NCBI GenBank assembly: GCA_964017185.1
Contig: OZ024870.1
Location: 22,777,621-22,841,620, forward strand
Length of the DNA stretch: 64,000 nt
Direction: 5' to 3'
Source of the DNA: Rugalucina vietnamica
Lineage: Eukaryota > Mollusca > Bivalvia > Lucinida > Lucinidae
Of this stretch, positions 20,939 to 32,534 are shown piece after piece. The stretch's first letter is position 1. Every line of letters starts with the position of its first letter. A program made the position numbers and the translations under genes. The notes below the pieces were generated by a model. The model was given only the letters and a program-made list of their open reading frames with translations, made no database searches and was not told the origin of the DNA.

Positions 20939-21548
20939 CTCATATAAGCCTGGCGTCCTTTTTATGGGACATAGGAAAACAGCATAGTCACAGATGTGCG
21001 GGAATACCTCATGAATACTTTATGTTCAGTTGTAAAGATATTGACTTCATGCAGTTGAGTCGTGTATGATGGCGATCGATATTTTGACGTGGCATGATGC
21101 TACGACCTGAACCCCAACCATATAGGGTACATATGATCCAAGTATGAATGCTGTCCAAAAAGCGGTTTTGAAGATATAATAAATAGACTCCTATAATTTT
21201 TTGCATCTTGCTCAAGTTTCAGGTTTTTGTTTTTGTTTTCAGAAATGGACAGTTATCGTTGACACTGCAGATCATATCAACCACAGCAACGACTTCTGTC
21301 CACAAATGGTTGAAAAATCAACGATTACTGTCTTAGTGGACAGAAGTCGTTGCCGCCGCAACGATTATTGTCCATGGTGGACAGAAGTCGTTGATGGACA
21401 GTTATCGTTGCTACAGGGCTATTCTGTTTGCTTAGAGAAATTTCATCGAACAAGTGAATAAAAAATTAAAATCACCCCTGATGCCCCTAAAATGAAAGTG
21501 GACTCACCCAAATGATAATGATGGGAAAATCCATTCGTCAAATATGGG
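20939..21548. mobile_element. TTAA-type element copy 1, interrupted
   Basis: Starts after TTAA with CTCATATAAGCCTGGCGTCC and ends CGTCAAATATGGG. The same sequence without interruption lies, reversed, at 28,719-28,947. About 400 bp at roughly 21,006-21,412 are additional, including the motif cluster described next. The right flank is TACC rather than TTAA, so one side has decayed. Confidence 0.65.
21246..21410. repeat. Seven-copy 16 bp motif cluster in both orientations
   Basis: The motif TGGACAGNNNTCGTTG occurs forward at 21,246, 21,337, 21,378 and 21,395, and reversed at 21,287, 21,319 and 21,359. The two outermost forward copies are identical (TGGACAGTTATCGTTG). Neighbouring opposite copies can form strong hairpins, with loops from a few to about 30 bases. 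The arrangement is either a multi-site binding array or a decayed compact fold-back repeat. The overlapping 86-codon frame is not supported. Confidence 0.75.
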
Positions 21549-21562
21549 TACCGTCAGAAAGA

Positions 21563-21612
21563 AGCCTCCAAGGTGTAGTGGATATTTCATTACCCTTGTA
21601 AACCAGGGACCA
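21563..21612 (+). mobile_element. SINE head fragment
   Basis: AGAAGCCTCCAAGGTGTAGTG ... TTGTAAACCAGGGACC matches the first 50 bases of the tRNA-like SINE at 5,161. The B-box and body are absent, so it is a truncated or recombined copy. Confidence 0.6.
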
Positions 21613-22381
21613 GTTGTTAAAAATTAACGATGTCGTTAGTTAACGATTTGTTAAAATTTCAAATGGCAATAATACAAATACACTGTAAAAATAACAGTGT
21701 ATTTGCTTTTGAGGGCTTAACGACAGTGTTAAGCTAACAAAGATTTGAATGTCTTGAGTTGGATTCTATAGGCATCATCGGTCTTTCAGATGAGGCTTTT
21801 AAAAAAGTTATTAATTGATTCTGTAAAACCTTAGCTGCTAATCGGATGTTCAACCCCAAATCAACCAAATTCATTATGACCAAAACACATCCTTTTTAAG
21901 TTCAAAGCTGTTCAGACAATCTCTCATGATACATTTCTCATGAAGCAGGTATAAAACATGTTACCATGTGAGAGAGAAAAAAAACGATTACAAAAAAGAA
22001 TACCCATAAATTTGCATCTAAGCGTTTAAGAGTGTCGGGGGTTAATCTATGCCTACATGCGCAATGTCTTAATACTGTTTTGCCCTCCTTTCTTCGCTTT
22101 AATAAGTATGTTGCGTAACGTGCCTGTCTTGTTTCTGTCCTTGTTGGCTGTGGGGCATATTTTCTTGAGGCAAACTGATTAAGGACTCACAAATAAAGTA
22201 CCATCTATGTCACTATGGCATGGGTCATCACGATTTCTTTTCTTTACATTACACTCTATCTACTCTAATTTTGTCGACTTTTCATGTCAGCTACCAAAGC
22301 ATTTTTACAGCAAATTTATTTCTACAGGTAAATAAGTATGATTCTTAAGTTTTTATTATATAATTAATCATCCAAATAACT
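21613..22381. other. Unassigned, with one strong hairpin
   Basis: A perfect 12 bp stem, CAAATACACTGT (21,675-21,686) with ACAGTGTATTTG (21,694-21,705), closes a 7-base loop. The sequence around it has several TAACGA words in both orientations. The rest has no recognised gene. Confidence 0.45.
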
Positions 22382-22547
22382 GCGAAGCTGAACAGCGCCT
22401 TTGTTTTCGCTACTCGGATAGTACAGTTCCTCTTCTACTTAAATCCGAAATTTCAAGCTTCTAGCTCTTTTCTGTGACTGTACAGCCCGGTTTGTGCCAG
22501 ACCTGTTAGGAAACCACATTGTTGGTTTTCCCACGAGACGGCTCTCC
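22382..22547. mobile_element. TGAGCC MITE copy 6, left half missing
   Basis: Starts inside the central palindrome (TGCGAAGCTGAACAGCGCC) and runs to GGTTTTCCCACGAGACGGCTC. The missing left half means that the palindrome is lost. Confidence 0.75.
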
Positions 22548-22792
22548 GTCATTAAAATCTGCAAAAAGACAGAAGAAGTGAATGACACTTATGTAAGGCT
22601 TATCAAGAAAGGCATTACTGAATTTCAGGCGTTTGTAAATGTGAATTTTGAGCTGTGTGTCCCACGTTTTTATTCAATTTCGAAGAAAACAAAATGCATC
22701 CATTATTAATTAACTTGAAATTGTAGCAAGGATCACTAATCGGCTATAAAATCAATAAATACTCAGTTGCCCTAGTACAAATTCCAGTTCAC
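22548..22792. other. Unassigned spacer
   Basis: No gene recognised. A 71-codon frame that begins inside the MITE runs through here and has no motifs. Confidence 0.3.
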
Positions 22793-22797
22793 GTTAT

Positions 22798-23905
22798 CAG
22801 TGGAGGAGAGATGCCCAGTTGAGTATCACTGACCTAGATTGCTTTGACAGGTAAATGTTACTATTAATAGCAATTTGATACTCAATTGGGCATCTTTTGT
22901 CATTTTTATAGTACTCTCAGAAAATCGAAAAAATGTATCACAGTTTTTAACCGATTTCCACCAACATTGGGGAGCTTAAAGATGAATGAATTTCCAAACT
23001 TTTGACCGTTCAGAATTTTTTTTAATTGTCTAGAAAAAAAAGTTATTAAGGTTTAAAATCGGGATTTTTTTCTGTGATTCCTATTTGGGAGCTAGAAAAA
23101 AAAGTGATGCCCATTTAGGAAACGGTGATTCCTATTCAGGAACATATAATAAGATCTATGATTCCTGATTGGGATACAAATAGTTTGTTATGCTTCCTTG
23201 TGAAGAACTTTGTCACTGACTTAACTGTCATGTTATTTTCTGAATACCTTTCTGTATCTCATATCGATCATAGAGATGCTCCACATTCAACCTTTTTTCA
23301 TTTTAATGGCCAGAGTGTATTTTAAGTTCAGTTTCACAATCATTTATAATACAAGTGCGTTCAGTTATTGATATGCCCCTGCCATATTCAGAAATAAATT
23401 GACAACTCTTCTTGCTTTTGAACAATCTTCACTGGCAAGAAATAGACATCTGGATGAATTTGTTTATATAATGTGTTAAGTGTGTCTATAAATATTTACT
23501 CTGCATATAGAACTTCCAGAGTTATGAAGCTGTATGCCTAAATTGATTACATAACATATGGAGCAATTTTTTTAAACAAAAAAAAAACCGCTGATATTTG
23601 AGTTTCAAAGAATCCACAAGGAATCATGGTTAATGGTTTGTAATTTTGTTTGTAAATTATGAAAGAATAACCATGTTTGTACTACAGCTGAAAATTTGGT
23701 ATCTATATCAGCACGATTTACAAAGTTACACTCTGATTTTCATTCATTGTACATTTTAGAATTTCATGGTAAAGCGGTTAATTGTTACAATATAAAACTA
23801 AGCATGTCAGTGTTATTTTGCAAGAAAACTAATATTCTACCAGGGCGGTTTTACGAACAAAGCTTGCTTGTGGGTTCCTTCATGAGGTAAGCATGCCTTA
23901 AGAGT
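22798..23905 (+). repeat. Left long inverted arm
   Basis: Pairs with 25,990-27,034. It has about 50 extra bases near 22,850-22,905 that repeat, inverted, part of the terminal segment (GATACTCAATTGGGCATC against GATGCCCAGTTGAGTATC), making a small hairpin within the arm. Short frames in it (23,125-23,325 and 23,696-23,890) are by-products. Confidence 0.75.
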
Positions 23906-25989
23906 TTATCAATATTGACATGACTGGGTGGGGTATGTTAAACAGACATCTACTGTGTTTTTTTTTTTTAATCTGTCAATCAAATGATGATGTGCATTTA
24001 TTGCTAATAGATGTCACAGATACAAGGAATGACTAAATATAGTTATTCTTTTAAAATTTTAAATAGCTTGGTTTAGAATTGGAAATGTAACTGGTTTTCG
24101 TGGGACCCATTTCCTGGAAAATGGAATGCAAGTGAATAAAAATTACACAAAGCCTACATGTTTAGGATACATAATCTGAAAAATTAAATATTATTTTGGG
24201 GTCATGGAAATGTATTTCTCTGGAAAAAGTTAGTGTAAACATGTTTTTTTTTTTCTGGAAAATTCTCGAAGTGAGTATTTTTGGGCGGCTCGTGTGCACT
24301 TATTGTTTGCTGAAAGACATGCTTTTTGTTTCAGGTTCTTATGTGACTGAAGTCAATGACTACATCGAAAAATCTGGCTTTTTTTTTTTCAAAAAGCCCA
24401 TAAAAATGGGTCCGACGATTTCAACCTTGAAGTAACTGAAAAATGACTCACTTGCTCTGAGCTGACCACTCATTTCACAATCATGTATACACAAATCCAT
24501 GTATTTGCGACATATTCATCAGTCCCATGATAAAGCATGCTAAAGAATATAATATTGTTGACAAAAATAAACAATGCTTTTTTATGCAAGTAAATCTTCA
24601 AACATGTATACTTATCCGCAAAAGAAATGCGAAAATATTAAAACACCATTTTCTTGAAAAGAATCATTGTGATGGAATTTTCAGTGATATAACTTTTGAG
24701 TATTTTCAGTGAGCAGTAATCAACCAAAATTAAACGTTTGTAGCATTCTTCATTAAGACGTTACAATGACGTTAGTGTACGATCTCGTGTATTACGATTT
24801 TGAATCTAAAACATTCACGATTAATGCGATTTGAAAACAGATGGCGTGAAGTAGTAGCCGGGTGTCTAACCTAAAGAAATCGTACAAAAAGATTGGAAAA
24901 ATACTGCTTGTCAACGCTCCCAAGGGTCGCGTTTTTCTGTTGACGTCAGCCTATTGTTTTGAGATCGTCATTATTGTTTACTACAGACACACTATGGGCT
25001 TTCAAATTGTGATTCTGTAGGTGTCTGTTCAGTGTGTCAACAGCTATCTTATGGCACTAAAAGATTTTGAGTACGTCTATTCGCTTGCTAGAAAACACCA
25101 ATTTACGTCAAAAAGTAAAAACGATGTCACGTACAAGAAAAAAGCGTCGGAAAAGACATAAAATTTTCTGATTTGATTTTGTTTCAAACGTGACTTTCGA
25201 ATATTGGTATCGGTTTGTAAACTTTTGCAAGGTAATTAAATGTATCCTAACCCTGTAACTATGGAAATGGGTGACAACTTTTTTTTCCGCGGCAACGCGA
25301 CAAGCGTAAGTCTCAACGTCATGATTTTCTAATTTTGTGAAAGCGAATTAACGGGACTATCAATATTAATATCACTTAAAAATAAATGGCGATATAGAAA
25401 GAAAAACAAGCGTATTAGTTATTTTCGTGTTTCTTTTGCGAATACAGTTACCACACATAAGTCCTTAAAGTACTATGGAGTCACCTATGTCTTTGTATTC
25501 TGCCAAAACGTGGGTTGGCATTTCATCATAAAATTCATGGTTTGTTTTCTTGGCACAGAATACCATAGGGGACTGGGACTTTCACAGAGAAACATTTATA
25601 CTTAGGCTATGTCTCACTGCTCATATTCATGATATTTAAATCCTCTGATGCTTTAAGTCAAGGGAATCACCGGGACATTCACAGACAGACATTCTTCTAA
25701 TATCAATAATGTATTTTGCGGATTAAGGATGAATACAAAGAATATTGCCTTGTACAGCTGTATTAATACTACTAGTTTTTGACACCCTTTACTGGCATGT
25801 TAATTTCCATGACTTAAACCCTACAGAAGAGGTTTTGAATATCACGAAGAGGAGATATGTGTCATTGCTTAACAATAAATTTAGCCCACTTAGCCCCTCG
25901 GTGAAACAATCATGAAACTGTATGATGAAATGCAATGCCAACCCACGTTTTGACAGAATACAAAGTCATGGGTGACTCCAGAGTACTTT
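23906..25989. other. Central region of the long-TIR element
   Basis: No transposase. It includes a second, smaller fold-back: 25,468-25,552 pairs with 25,900-25,989 (GTATTCTG(C/T)CAAAACGTGGG). A 15-codon Arg/Lys-rich frame starts at 25,123 but is too short to support. GTTGACGTCAG at about 24,940 is CRE-like. Confidence 0.5.
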
Positions 25990-27034
25990 AAGACATGCTT
26001 ACCCCTTGAAGGAACCCATAAGCAAGCTTTGGTTGTAAAACCGTCCTACTAGAATATTAGTTTTCTTGCAAAAACACTGACATGCTTAGTTATATTGTCA
26101 CAACCGCTTTACCATGAAATTCTAAAATGTACAATGAATGAAAATCAGCGGTGTTACATTGTAAATAGAGCTCATAAAGACACCAAATTTTGGCCGTAGT
26201 ACAAAAATGGCTCTACTTTAGTAATTTACAAACAAAATTACAAACCATTAACCATGGTTCCTTGTGGTATCTTTGAAACTCGAATATCAGCGAATTTTTT
26301 TGTTAAAAATTTGGCTCCATATGGTATGTAATCAAAGAAGGCATACAGCATCACAAACTCTGGAAGTTTTATATACAGAGTAAATATTTATAGACACACT
26401 TAACACATTACTTATATAAACAAATTCATCCAGATGTCTATTTCTTGCCAGTGAAGATTGTTCAAAAGCAAGAAGAGTTGTCAATTTATTTCTGAATATG
26501 GCAGGGGCATATCAATAACTGAACGCACTTTTATAAATGATTGTGAAACTGAACTTAAAATACACTCTGGCCATTAAAATGAAAAAATGTTGATTGTGGA
26601 GCATCTCTATGATCGATATGAGATACAGAAAGGTATTCAGAAAATAACATGACAGTTAAGTCAGTGAGGCTCTGGTGAACAAAGTTCTTCAACAGGAAGC
26701 ATAACAAACTATTTGTATCCCATTCAGGAATCATAGATCTTATTATATGTTCCTAAATAGGAATCACTGTTTCCTAAATGGGCATCACTTATTTTTCTAG
26801 CTCCCAAATAGGAATCACAGAAAATCAGAAAAAAATCCTGATTTTAAACCTTAATAACTTTTTTTCTAGACAATTAAAAAAATCTGAACGGTCTTATTCA
26901 TCTTTAAGCTCTCCAAAATTGGTGGAAATCGGTTAAAAACTGTGATACATTTTTTTCGATTTTCTGAGAGTACTATAAAAATGATAAAAGCAATCTAGGT
27001 CAGTGATACTCAATAAGGCATCTCTCCTCCACTG
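25990..27034 (-). repeat. Right long inverted arm
   Basis: Reverse complement of the left arm, roughly 90 percent alike by eye, including TCTATTTCTTGCCAGTGAAG and TGGCAGGGGCATATCAATAA. The divergence is spread evenly, so the element is not very young. Confidence 0.75.
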
Positions 27035-27039
27035 GTTAT

Positions 27040-28133
27040 ATGCATTACATATGAAGAAACGCATCAAGCATTTTACTATTTCCTCAAATATATACAATGT
27101 GCGCCATGTTCTACATTTCTTCAAAAATTTAGCACTAAACCAAAACAGCCTTAAAGTGTGCATTGAATTGTAGACAGGAAAATAATTTGACAAGATTTTT
27201 TCTCTAATAGTTAGGTATAATCTGTCTGAAAACTTATACGAAAAATGACTGTTTATTGATTGAAAATGACTGACATTGATAAGGCTTCAAGTGCTGTAGA
27301 ACTGGACAGAAATGGGACGCAGTTTGGAAAACTGAATGTATGCTTTCCATGGCAACAAACACTTATTATGTTGACGCATCAACAGATTAAATTAAAAAGT
27401 AGGCATTGCCAATCCCATTTCTCATTAATAAGGTCGCTGCTCTTAAAGGATCTCAGTTTTAATTTTATCTTCATTAACAGAAAATGCCCAAATGATTACT
27501 CAGGGCATGACTATCATTGGCTTTGCAAAATTTATATCAGATTATTCTGACATATTCAGCACGTCTTTCATTGTGACAATCAAGGTCTCGACAAAATAAA
27601 GTGTAGCGCTTCAGAGTATCACATTTGGTGGCAATGAGTTCTACAAAATTATCAAATTTGGAAGGTTCTTAATCGGTCTCAAGTTTGCAATTTGTGGTTC
27701 AAAGTACTAATACGCCATAACGTAAACTTGCCCATGCAATATACAATCTAACGAGTACCTACAACCTACGTTTTGAATCAAAAATAACAAAAATATGTGT
27801 ACTTCTGTATACCCAAGTTTTGCTTTTTAAGATTGGGGTTTAACGGGGTACTTATTTCATGGACATGGTTTCCTGATGCTAAATTTCCACGAACCCAATA
27901 AATTTATACAATGATGCCAGATCTGAGACTTTACTTCAGTAATTTTAGTATCAACACATGAAGTCGATTCATTTCATTTTTAAGTCAGTAACTAAATCCA
28001 ATGACACTTTACATTTGTGTATACAACAGTCATTTATCTTTTATTCCAATGATTGAGATGTGTCTGGGTTTCTTGCGCGTCCAACGGAAACTAGGCTTAA
28101 TATACTCAGAACGGCAGAGGCCTGAAATTCAAA
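27040..28133. other. Old diverged pieces of the tandem unit
   Basis: Positions 27,119-27,320 (AAAACAGCCTTAAAG, GACATTGATAAGGCTTCAAG) match the unit segment at 40,700-40,880 and its paralogues, but are much more diverged. Positions 27,690-27,890 match 46,410-46,690. No gene is supported; the 96-codon frame at 27,260 lies in unit-derived sequence and carries no motif. Confidence 0.5.
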
Positions 28134-28330
28134 ACCTTAACTCATTTAAGCCTGGCGTCCCTTTTATGGGACATGGGCAAACATAATAGCCCCAGATGTG
28201 ACGCCGCAGAACGCGGCGTCCCATCTGGGACTATTCTGTTTGCTTAGAGAATTTTCATAGAAAAATTGAATAAAATTTAAAAATCACTCCTGACGCCCCT
28301 AAAAATGAAAGTGGACTCACCCTAAAATTG
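28134..28330. mobile_element. TTAA-type element copy 2, truncated
   Basis: Begins after TTAA with CTCATTTAAGCCTGGCGTCC and contains the small palindrome GACGCCGCAGAACGCGGCGTC. It stops after GTGGACTCACCCTAAAATTG, before the usual GACGAATGG / CAAATATGGG end. Confidence 0.65.
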
Positions 28331-28408
28331 TTCTACTCGTAATTGATATAAACTACTCGGGGGCTCCGCCCCCTCGTAGTTTATATCAATCACTCGTAGA
28401 AACAATTC
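28326..28408. repeat. Long GC-cored palindrome
   Basis: ATTGATATAAACTAC (28,343-28,357) pairs perfectly with 28,377-28,391. Inside, GGGGGC-TCC-GCCCCC forms a second stem. An outer AATTGTT(T)CTAC arm extends it further. With three nested stems this is one of the strongest hairpins in the window. Confidence 0.85.
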
Positions 28409-28718
28409 TCTAAATATAACATGTATGTTGTTCCGGGGCAGGGGCAGACAAACCCCTGGGGCAAAAATGTTTTCATAAACAAATATTCTGTCCATTTGCT
28501 CATTCCTATCATTTTAAGAAATTCAACTCACAATTTTCTAAATATACTTCAACACTGTCTTGAAATTCACAACTTCATGGTAACATAATTCAGTACATGA
28601 AAGAATTAAAATCATTTGATGCATTAGCAAGTTGGTGTAATAGGCATAATTGCCGTTATTAGTAGCAAGGTTGGGGAAGGCTTTCAATTTCCTCTTAAAT
28701 TCAGCCAAAGATATTTAA

Positions 28719-28947
28719 CCCATATTTGACGAATGGATTTTCCCATCATTATCAATTGATTGAGTCCACTTTCATTTTTAGGGGCGTCAGGAGTGATTTC
28801 TAAATTTAATCCAATTTTTAGATGATCTTAAGGAAAATTCTCTACGCAAACAGAATAGCCCCAGATGGGACGCCGTGCTCTGCGGCGTCACATCTGGGGC
28901 TATTCTGTTTGCTATGTCCCATAAAAGGGACGCCAGGCTTAAATGAG
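28719..28947. mobile_element. TTAA-type element copy 3, complete, with target duplication
   Basis: It lies between two TTAA tetranucleotides (28,715-28,718 and 28,948-28,951). The paralogous units show the uninterrupted site ATATTTAAGGTCTTCT near 40,019, 53,497 and 61,648, proving insertion at TTAA. The 229 bp element carries a palindrome around GACGCCGTGCTCTGCGGCGTC and one arm reading ATAGCCCCAGATG. TTAA targets are used by piggyBac and Kolobok transposons; its ends CCCATATTTG and TTAAATGAG are not clear inverted repeats, so no superfamily is claimed. Confidence 0.75.
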
Positions 28948-29149
28948 TTAAGGTCTTCTTTTTGAAAATGAAATCGAGATCCTTCAAAGCATTGCGAAAA
29001 AGAATGATCAATTTAATTTTATTGATGCACATGGCAAACTCCATTGTAATAAAATTAAAATGCTGCACTCACTACTGATTTGGGTTTCTGCCCTATATCT
29101 TTGAGCTGCCACCTAGAAACCCTGTCTTTGAAATCCAGAAACAATCAGT

Positions 29150-29361
29150 TATGAGGAAACCGGATTTTTGCCTATGCGAAAACAAAGGCTCAGATCAGCG
29201 AAGCTGCTCAGCGCATTTGTTTTCGCTACTCGATAGTACAATTTCTCTTCTTCCTAAATCCGAAATTTCAAGCTTCTAGCCATCTTCTGTGCTTGTACAA
29301 CTCGGTTTGTGTCAGACATGGTCGGAAACCCTGAAGACAGGTTTTCTCGCGTCGCGGCTCA
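29150..29361. mobile_element. TGAGCC MITE copy 7
   Basis: The ATGAGGAAACCGG start and GTCGCGGCTCA end are the second end-variant of the family. The same insertion occupies the same place in units B (40,283-40,494), C (only the right half, 53,673-53,794) and D (61,873-62,099), so it predates unit duplication. Confidence 0.75.
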
Positions 29362-29415
29362 TGTCAGTCTGGGTTGTCTGACAGAGCAGATTTCTGAAAA
29401 AAAAAATTAAAAAAA

Positions 29416-29651
29416 TGAGCCGCCTCTTGGGAAAACCAACAATCTGCATATGCGAAAATAAAGACGCAGATCAGCTTCGCGGTTACCGCGAAGCTGATCA
29501 GCGCCTTTGTTTTCGCAACTCGGATAGTACAATTCCTCTTCTACTTAAATCCGAAATTTCAAGCTTCTAGATCTTTTCTGTGCTTGTACAGGCCGGTTTG
29601 TGTCGGACCTGATCGGAAACCACATTGTTGGTTTTCCCACGAGGTGGCTCA
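29416..29651. mobile_element. TGAGCC MITE copy 8, complete
   Basis: TGAGCCGCCTC ... GAGGTGGCTCA, 236 bp, with the full central palindrome GATCAGCTTCGCGGTTACCG / CGGTAACCGCGAAGCTGATC. It is shared with unit D (62,152-62,387) but absent from units B and C at the same place. Confidence 0.8.
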
Positions 29652-31180
29652 AATGTTATGTACGTCAGCTTATTGCATAAATTCCAGTGTTAATAAAATT
29701 ATTTAATTGAGAGTCATAACGAGCATTCTTCCTGTATTGTTTCTCAAACATTTACACCAATTTAGTATTATTTTTTCAAGGGCTCTAAATTCTAAACAAG
29801 ACAGCCTTAACATTTAACTATTCCTGAAAAGTGCACATGAAATTTTAGACGGGAAAATAATCTAATGAGACTGTTTCCTAATAGTTAGGTCAGAATCTTT
29901 CCTAAATAATCTGTCTGATAACTTGTTTACAAATTGAGCAGAAAATGACTGACATTGATAAGGCTTCAAGTGCTTTAGAAATGGACATAACTGGGACTTA
30001 ATATGTTAGGAAAAGTAAATTTGCGCTTTGAATGGATTATTTTGTTGAAAGATTGCACTCAATCAGCATGTTAGTTCTCATTAGAAACATCTAGCACATT
30101 TGCTTCAATTGACTACCGAGGACGTTATAACTGTCAGGCGCTTAACGGCTTAATTGGCACAAGATTATCATGCAACGTGGGGTGTGTTTTTGCAAGTAAA
30201 CTTGAGGCACTTGAGTGTGTTAGATTAATTTTAATGGAAATACTTTTTACGAATAAACTGAATTTACACAATACAAAGTCAATACCGGTCTATCAGAGGA
30301 CCAACGGTCCTGCCAGTAAACGCTAACCTGAGATCTACTATATACTCGAATCCATGCACTTGTGCATAACCCTGAGTCAGCCTTGGACAGAGAACATACA
30401 ATAATTCTTGTATCCTTTGCCAATTTCAGCTATGTTTCCCCATTAAATGGCATTTTACCAATTTTCCTCATTCAGATGCATAGGGTACCCAAGTTGACAT
30501 TGCCATAAAATAGATCAAGGTCACCCCAAGGTCATGATTTATATAAACTTTGTAAAGCTTCATTCATTGATGCTTCATGCCAAGTTTCAAATATATAGAC
30601 CTTCAGGCTTTTAAATGATTTTACTGTTTTTAGCCCTGGCGGCTATCTTGGTCATATGACATTTATATCAACTTTCGTTCCCTCTTCTTAAGGATGCTTC
30701 ACATAAAGTTTGAATTTGATTTTCCCTGGGGGTTGCACAGGAGAAGATGTTTGAAAAGAGTGAAAGACGACGACAACTACGACTACGACGACTACGGACG
30801 ATAGAGCATGCCTATCCTGTAAGGTCGCATATGAGCATTCGGCTCAGGTGAGCTGAAGCTGCTGCTTCACTCGAGGTTTCTCTTATACATACATGAAATA
30901 CTTTTTTACTTTGATTCCAGTAGCAAAGTTCAATAAAAACTGAAGCAATTTTAAGACAGCTGAGCACATTTTTGTCATTTATCTTTTTTCCATGACATCA
31001 GGTTTAAGCAGTGTGCTTAGACAACAAATCTTTTGAATTGTTTTCCATGTCCGACACAAACCAGTTTATGCACCGGCAGAATAAAACTACAAGTTTAGGG
31101 AGATGAGGGTTGCACTATAAATGGAGTAAAAACAGAAGTGTTGATAAGCAGCAAATTACTGTGTAGCTAATCAGAATCAG
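29652..31180. other. Unit A body including a single HINE-like monomer
   Basis: Contains no gene. Positions about 30,420-30,850 form one monomer of the 450 bp HINE-like family: CAAGGTCA...GATTTATATA, GGCGGC(T/C)ATCTTGGTCAT, then a GAC-rich microsatellite (30,766-30,800), then a hairpin ending CGGCTCAGGTGAGCT. Confidence 0.6.
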
Positions 31181-31199
31181 AATAGTTCACTGGTGAAAC

Positions 31200-32534
31200 G
31201 TCAAACTGACAATACCAAACCAGGGGAGATGGGGCTTGACCGGAGGGGATAAAAAGGTACAAGTAGGCAAAGATCAGGAAAAGGTGCAATCAGAAAAAGA
31301 TCCCCACTCCAAAAACCGAGTTGGGAAAAAACCAAACTAACAACCAGGTACTTATACAATGAAAACATATCGTAAGCCGAATGAGCAGCTATTTTCCCCA
31401 ATAGGTGGCCACTCAATTACCTTAACTTAACTAAAAATATGAAAACATACATAAGGCGCCAACAGCACAAAAATTTTAAACACCAAGACATAAAACAAAA
31501 AGAACCACCACAGAAGTATCGCCTTGGAACGATCAGTAGCACAAAGTTACTGGCGGGCTTAAACCGGTTTTACCTACTTGTACCTTTTTATATCAGAGTT
31601 TTTGTGGTTGTGCCGTGCGGCGGCCCTAAAAAGTCTCCACGTACATCCATTTAATGCTCTTATTTTTTCCAATCCTCAGGGATTGCTTGCAATCAGTTCA
31701 GTTTTTATTTTGCTCTGGAGTCAGTAGGTTATTCGGCGCCCAGGGATCTCCATCGTCGGGCAGCTTACTCAATCTGTGAGTCCTGGTTTTTGATTCATCA
31801 GGATGTTTATCATGATTTATTAGTTTGTTCTTGATGATTCATTGACTAGTTAGAGATTCACCACGAGGACCGAAGAATTAACTTAATGTTATGAACCACT
31901 GCAGAAGCTGAGGGTGAGGTTATGGCCATGTAAAACCGCTTTTGAACCACTGCAGAAGCTGAGGGTGAGGTACGTTATGGCCATGTAAAACCGGTTTAAG
32001 CCCGCCAGTAGCTTTGTGTTACTGATCGTTCCAAGGCGATACAGCGATAAGCGATACTTCTGTGGTGGTTCTATTTTATGTCTTTGTGTTTAAAACTTTT
32101 TGTGCTGTTGGTGAAATATGTATATGTTCATATTTTTAGTAAAGTTAAGGTAACTGAATGGCCACCTATTGGGAAAATAGCTACTCATTCGGCTTACGAT
32201 ATGTTTCATGGTATACGTACCTGATTGTTAGTTTGGTTTTTTCCCACCTCGGTTTTTGGGGTGGGAATCTTTTTCTGATTGCGCCTTTTCCTGATCTTTG
32301 CCTACTTGTACCTGTTTACATGGCCATAACCTCACCCGCAGCTTCTGCAGTGGTTCATAACATTTAGTTAGCTCTTCGGTCCTCGTGGTGAATCTCTAAC
32401 TAGTCAATAAATCACCAAGAACAAACAAATAAATCACGATAAACATCCTGATGAATCAAAATCCAGGACTCACAGATTGAGTAAGCTGCCCGACGATGGA
32501 GATCCCTGGGCGCCGAATAACTTACTAACTTACT
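31200..32534. repeat. Unit-junction cluster of RT-tail repeats
   Basis: Three pieces: a core in minus orientation (31,254-31,576), a forward copy (31,720-32,317) and a partial minus copy (32,318-32,532). Between the first two, 31,634-31,700 is a minus-strand fragment of the LINE ORF1 region (GATTGCTTGCAATCAGTT). The same cluster occurs at 55,880-57,180 between units C and D but not between B and C or D and E. Confidence 0.75.

Larger units (their letters stand above)
22798..27034. mobile_element. 4.2 kb element with about 1.1 kb inverted arms
   Basis: The left end CAGTGGAGGAGAGATGCC and the right end (minus strand) CAGTGGAGGAGAGATGCC match, and the identity continues, with indels, over about 1.1 kb: 22,798-23,905 against 25,990-27,034. 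GTTAT is present directly outside both ends (22,793-22,797 and 27,035-27,039), a 5 bp target duplication. The 2.1 kb centre holds no transposase or other recognised protein. It is a long-TIR, fold-back type non-autonomous DNA transposon; the superfamily is not assigned. Confidence 0.7.
28411..32534. repeat. Tandem complex unit A, 3' part
   Basis: Direct repeat of the material in units B, C and D from the 330 bp segment onwards. The order is the 330 bp segment with a TTAA-type insertion, MITE copies 7 and 8, the CTCGAATCCATGCAC segment, a HINE-like tail (30,420-30,850), then a junction insertion of RT-tail repeats (31,200-32,534). The 5' part of this unit is absent or too decayed before 28.4 kb. 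No coding gene is seen. Confidence 0.75.

Noticed and set aside
25123-25170. Arg/Lys-rich 15-codon frame in the long-TIR element
   Set aside because: Too short, no conservation to test, and common by chance in A-rich DNA.
31439-31654. 71-codon frame MKTYIRRQQHKNFKHQ repeated at 56,130
   Set aside because: It lies in the RT-tail repeat on the strand opposite to the RT protein. The two copies belong to one duplicated cluster, so sharing is not evidence of coding.
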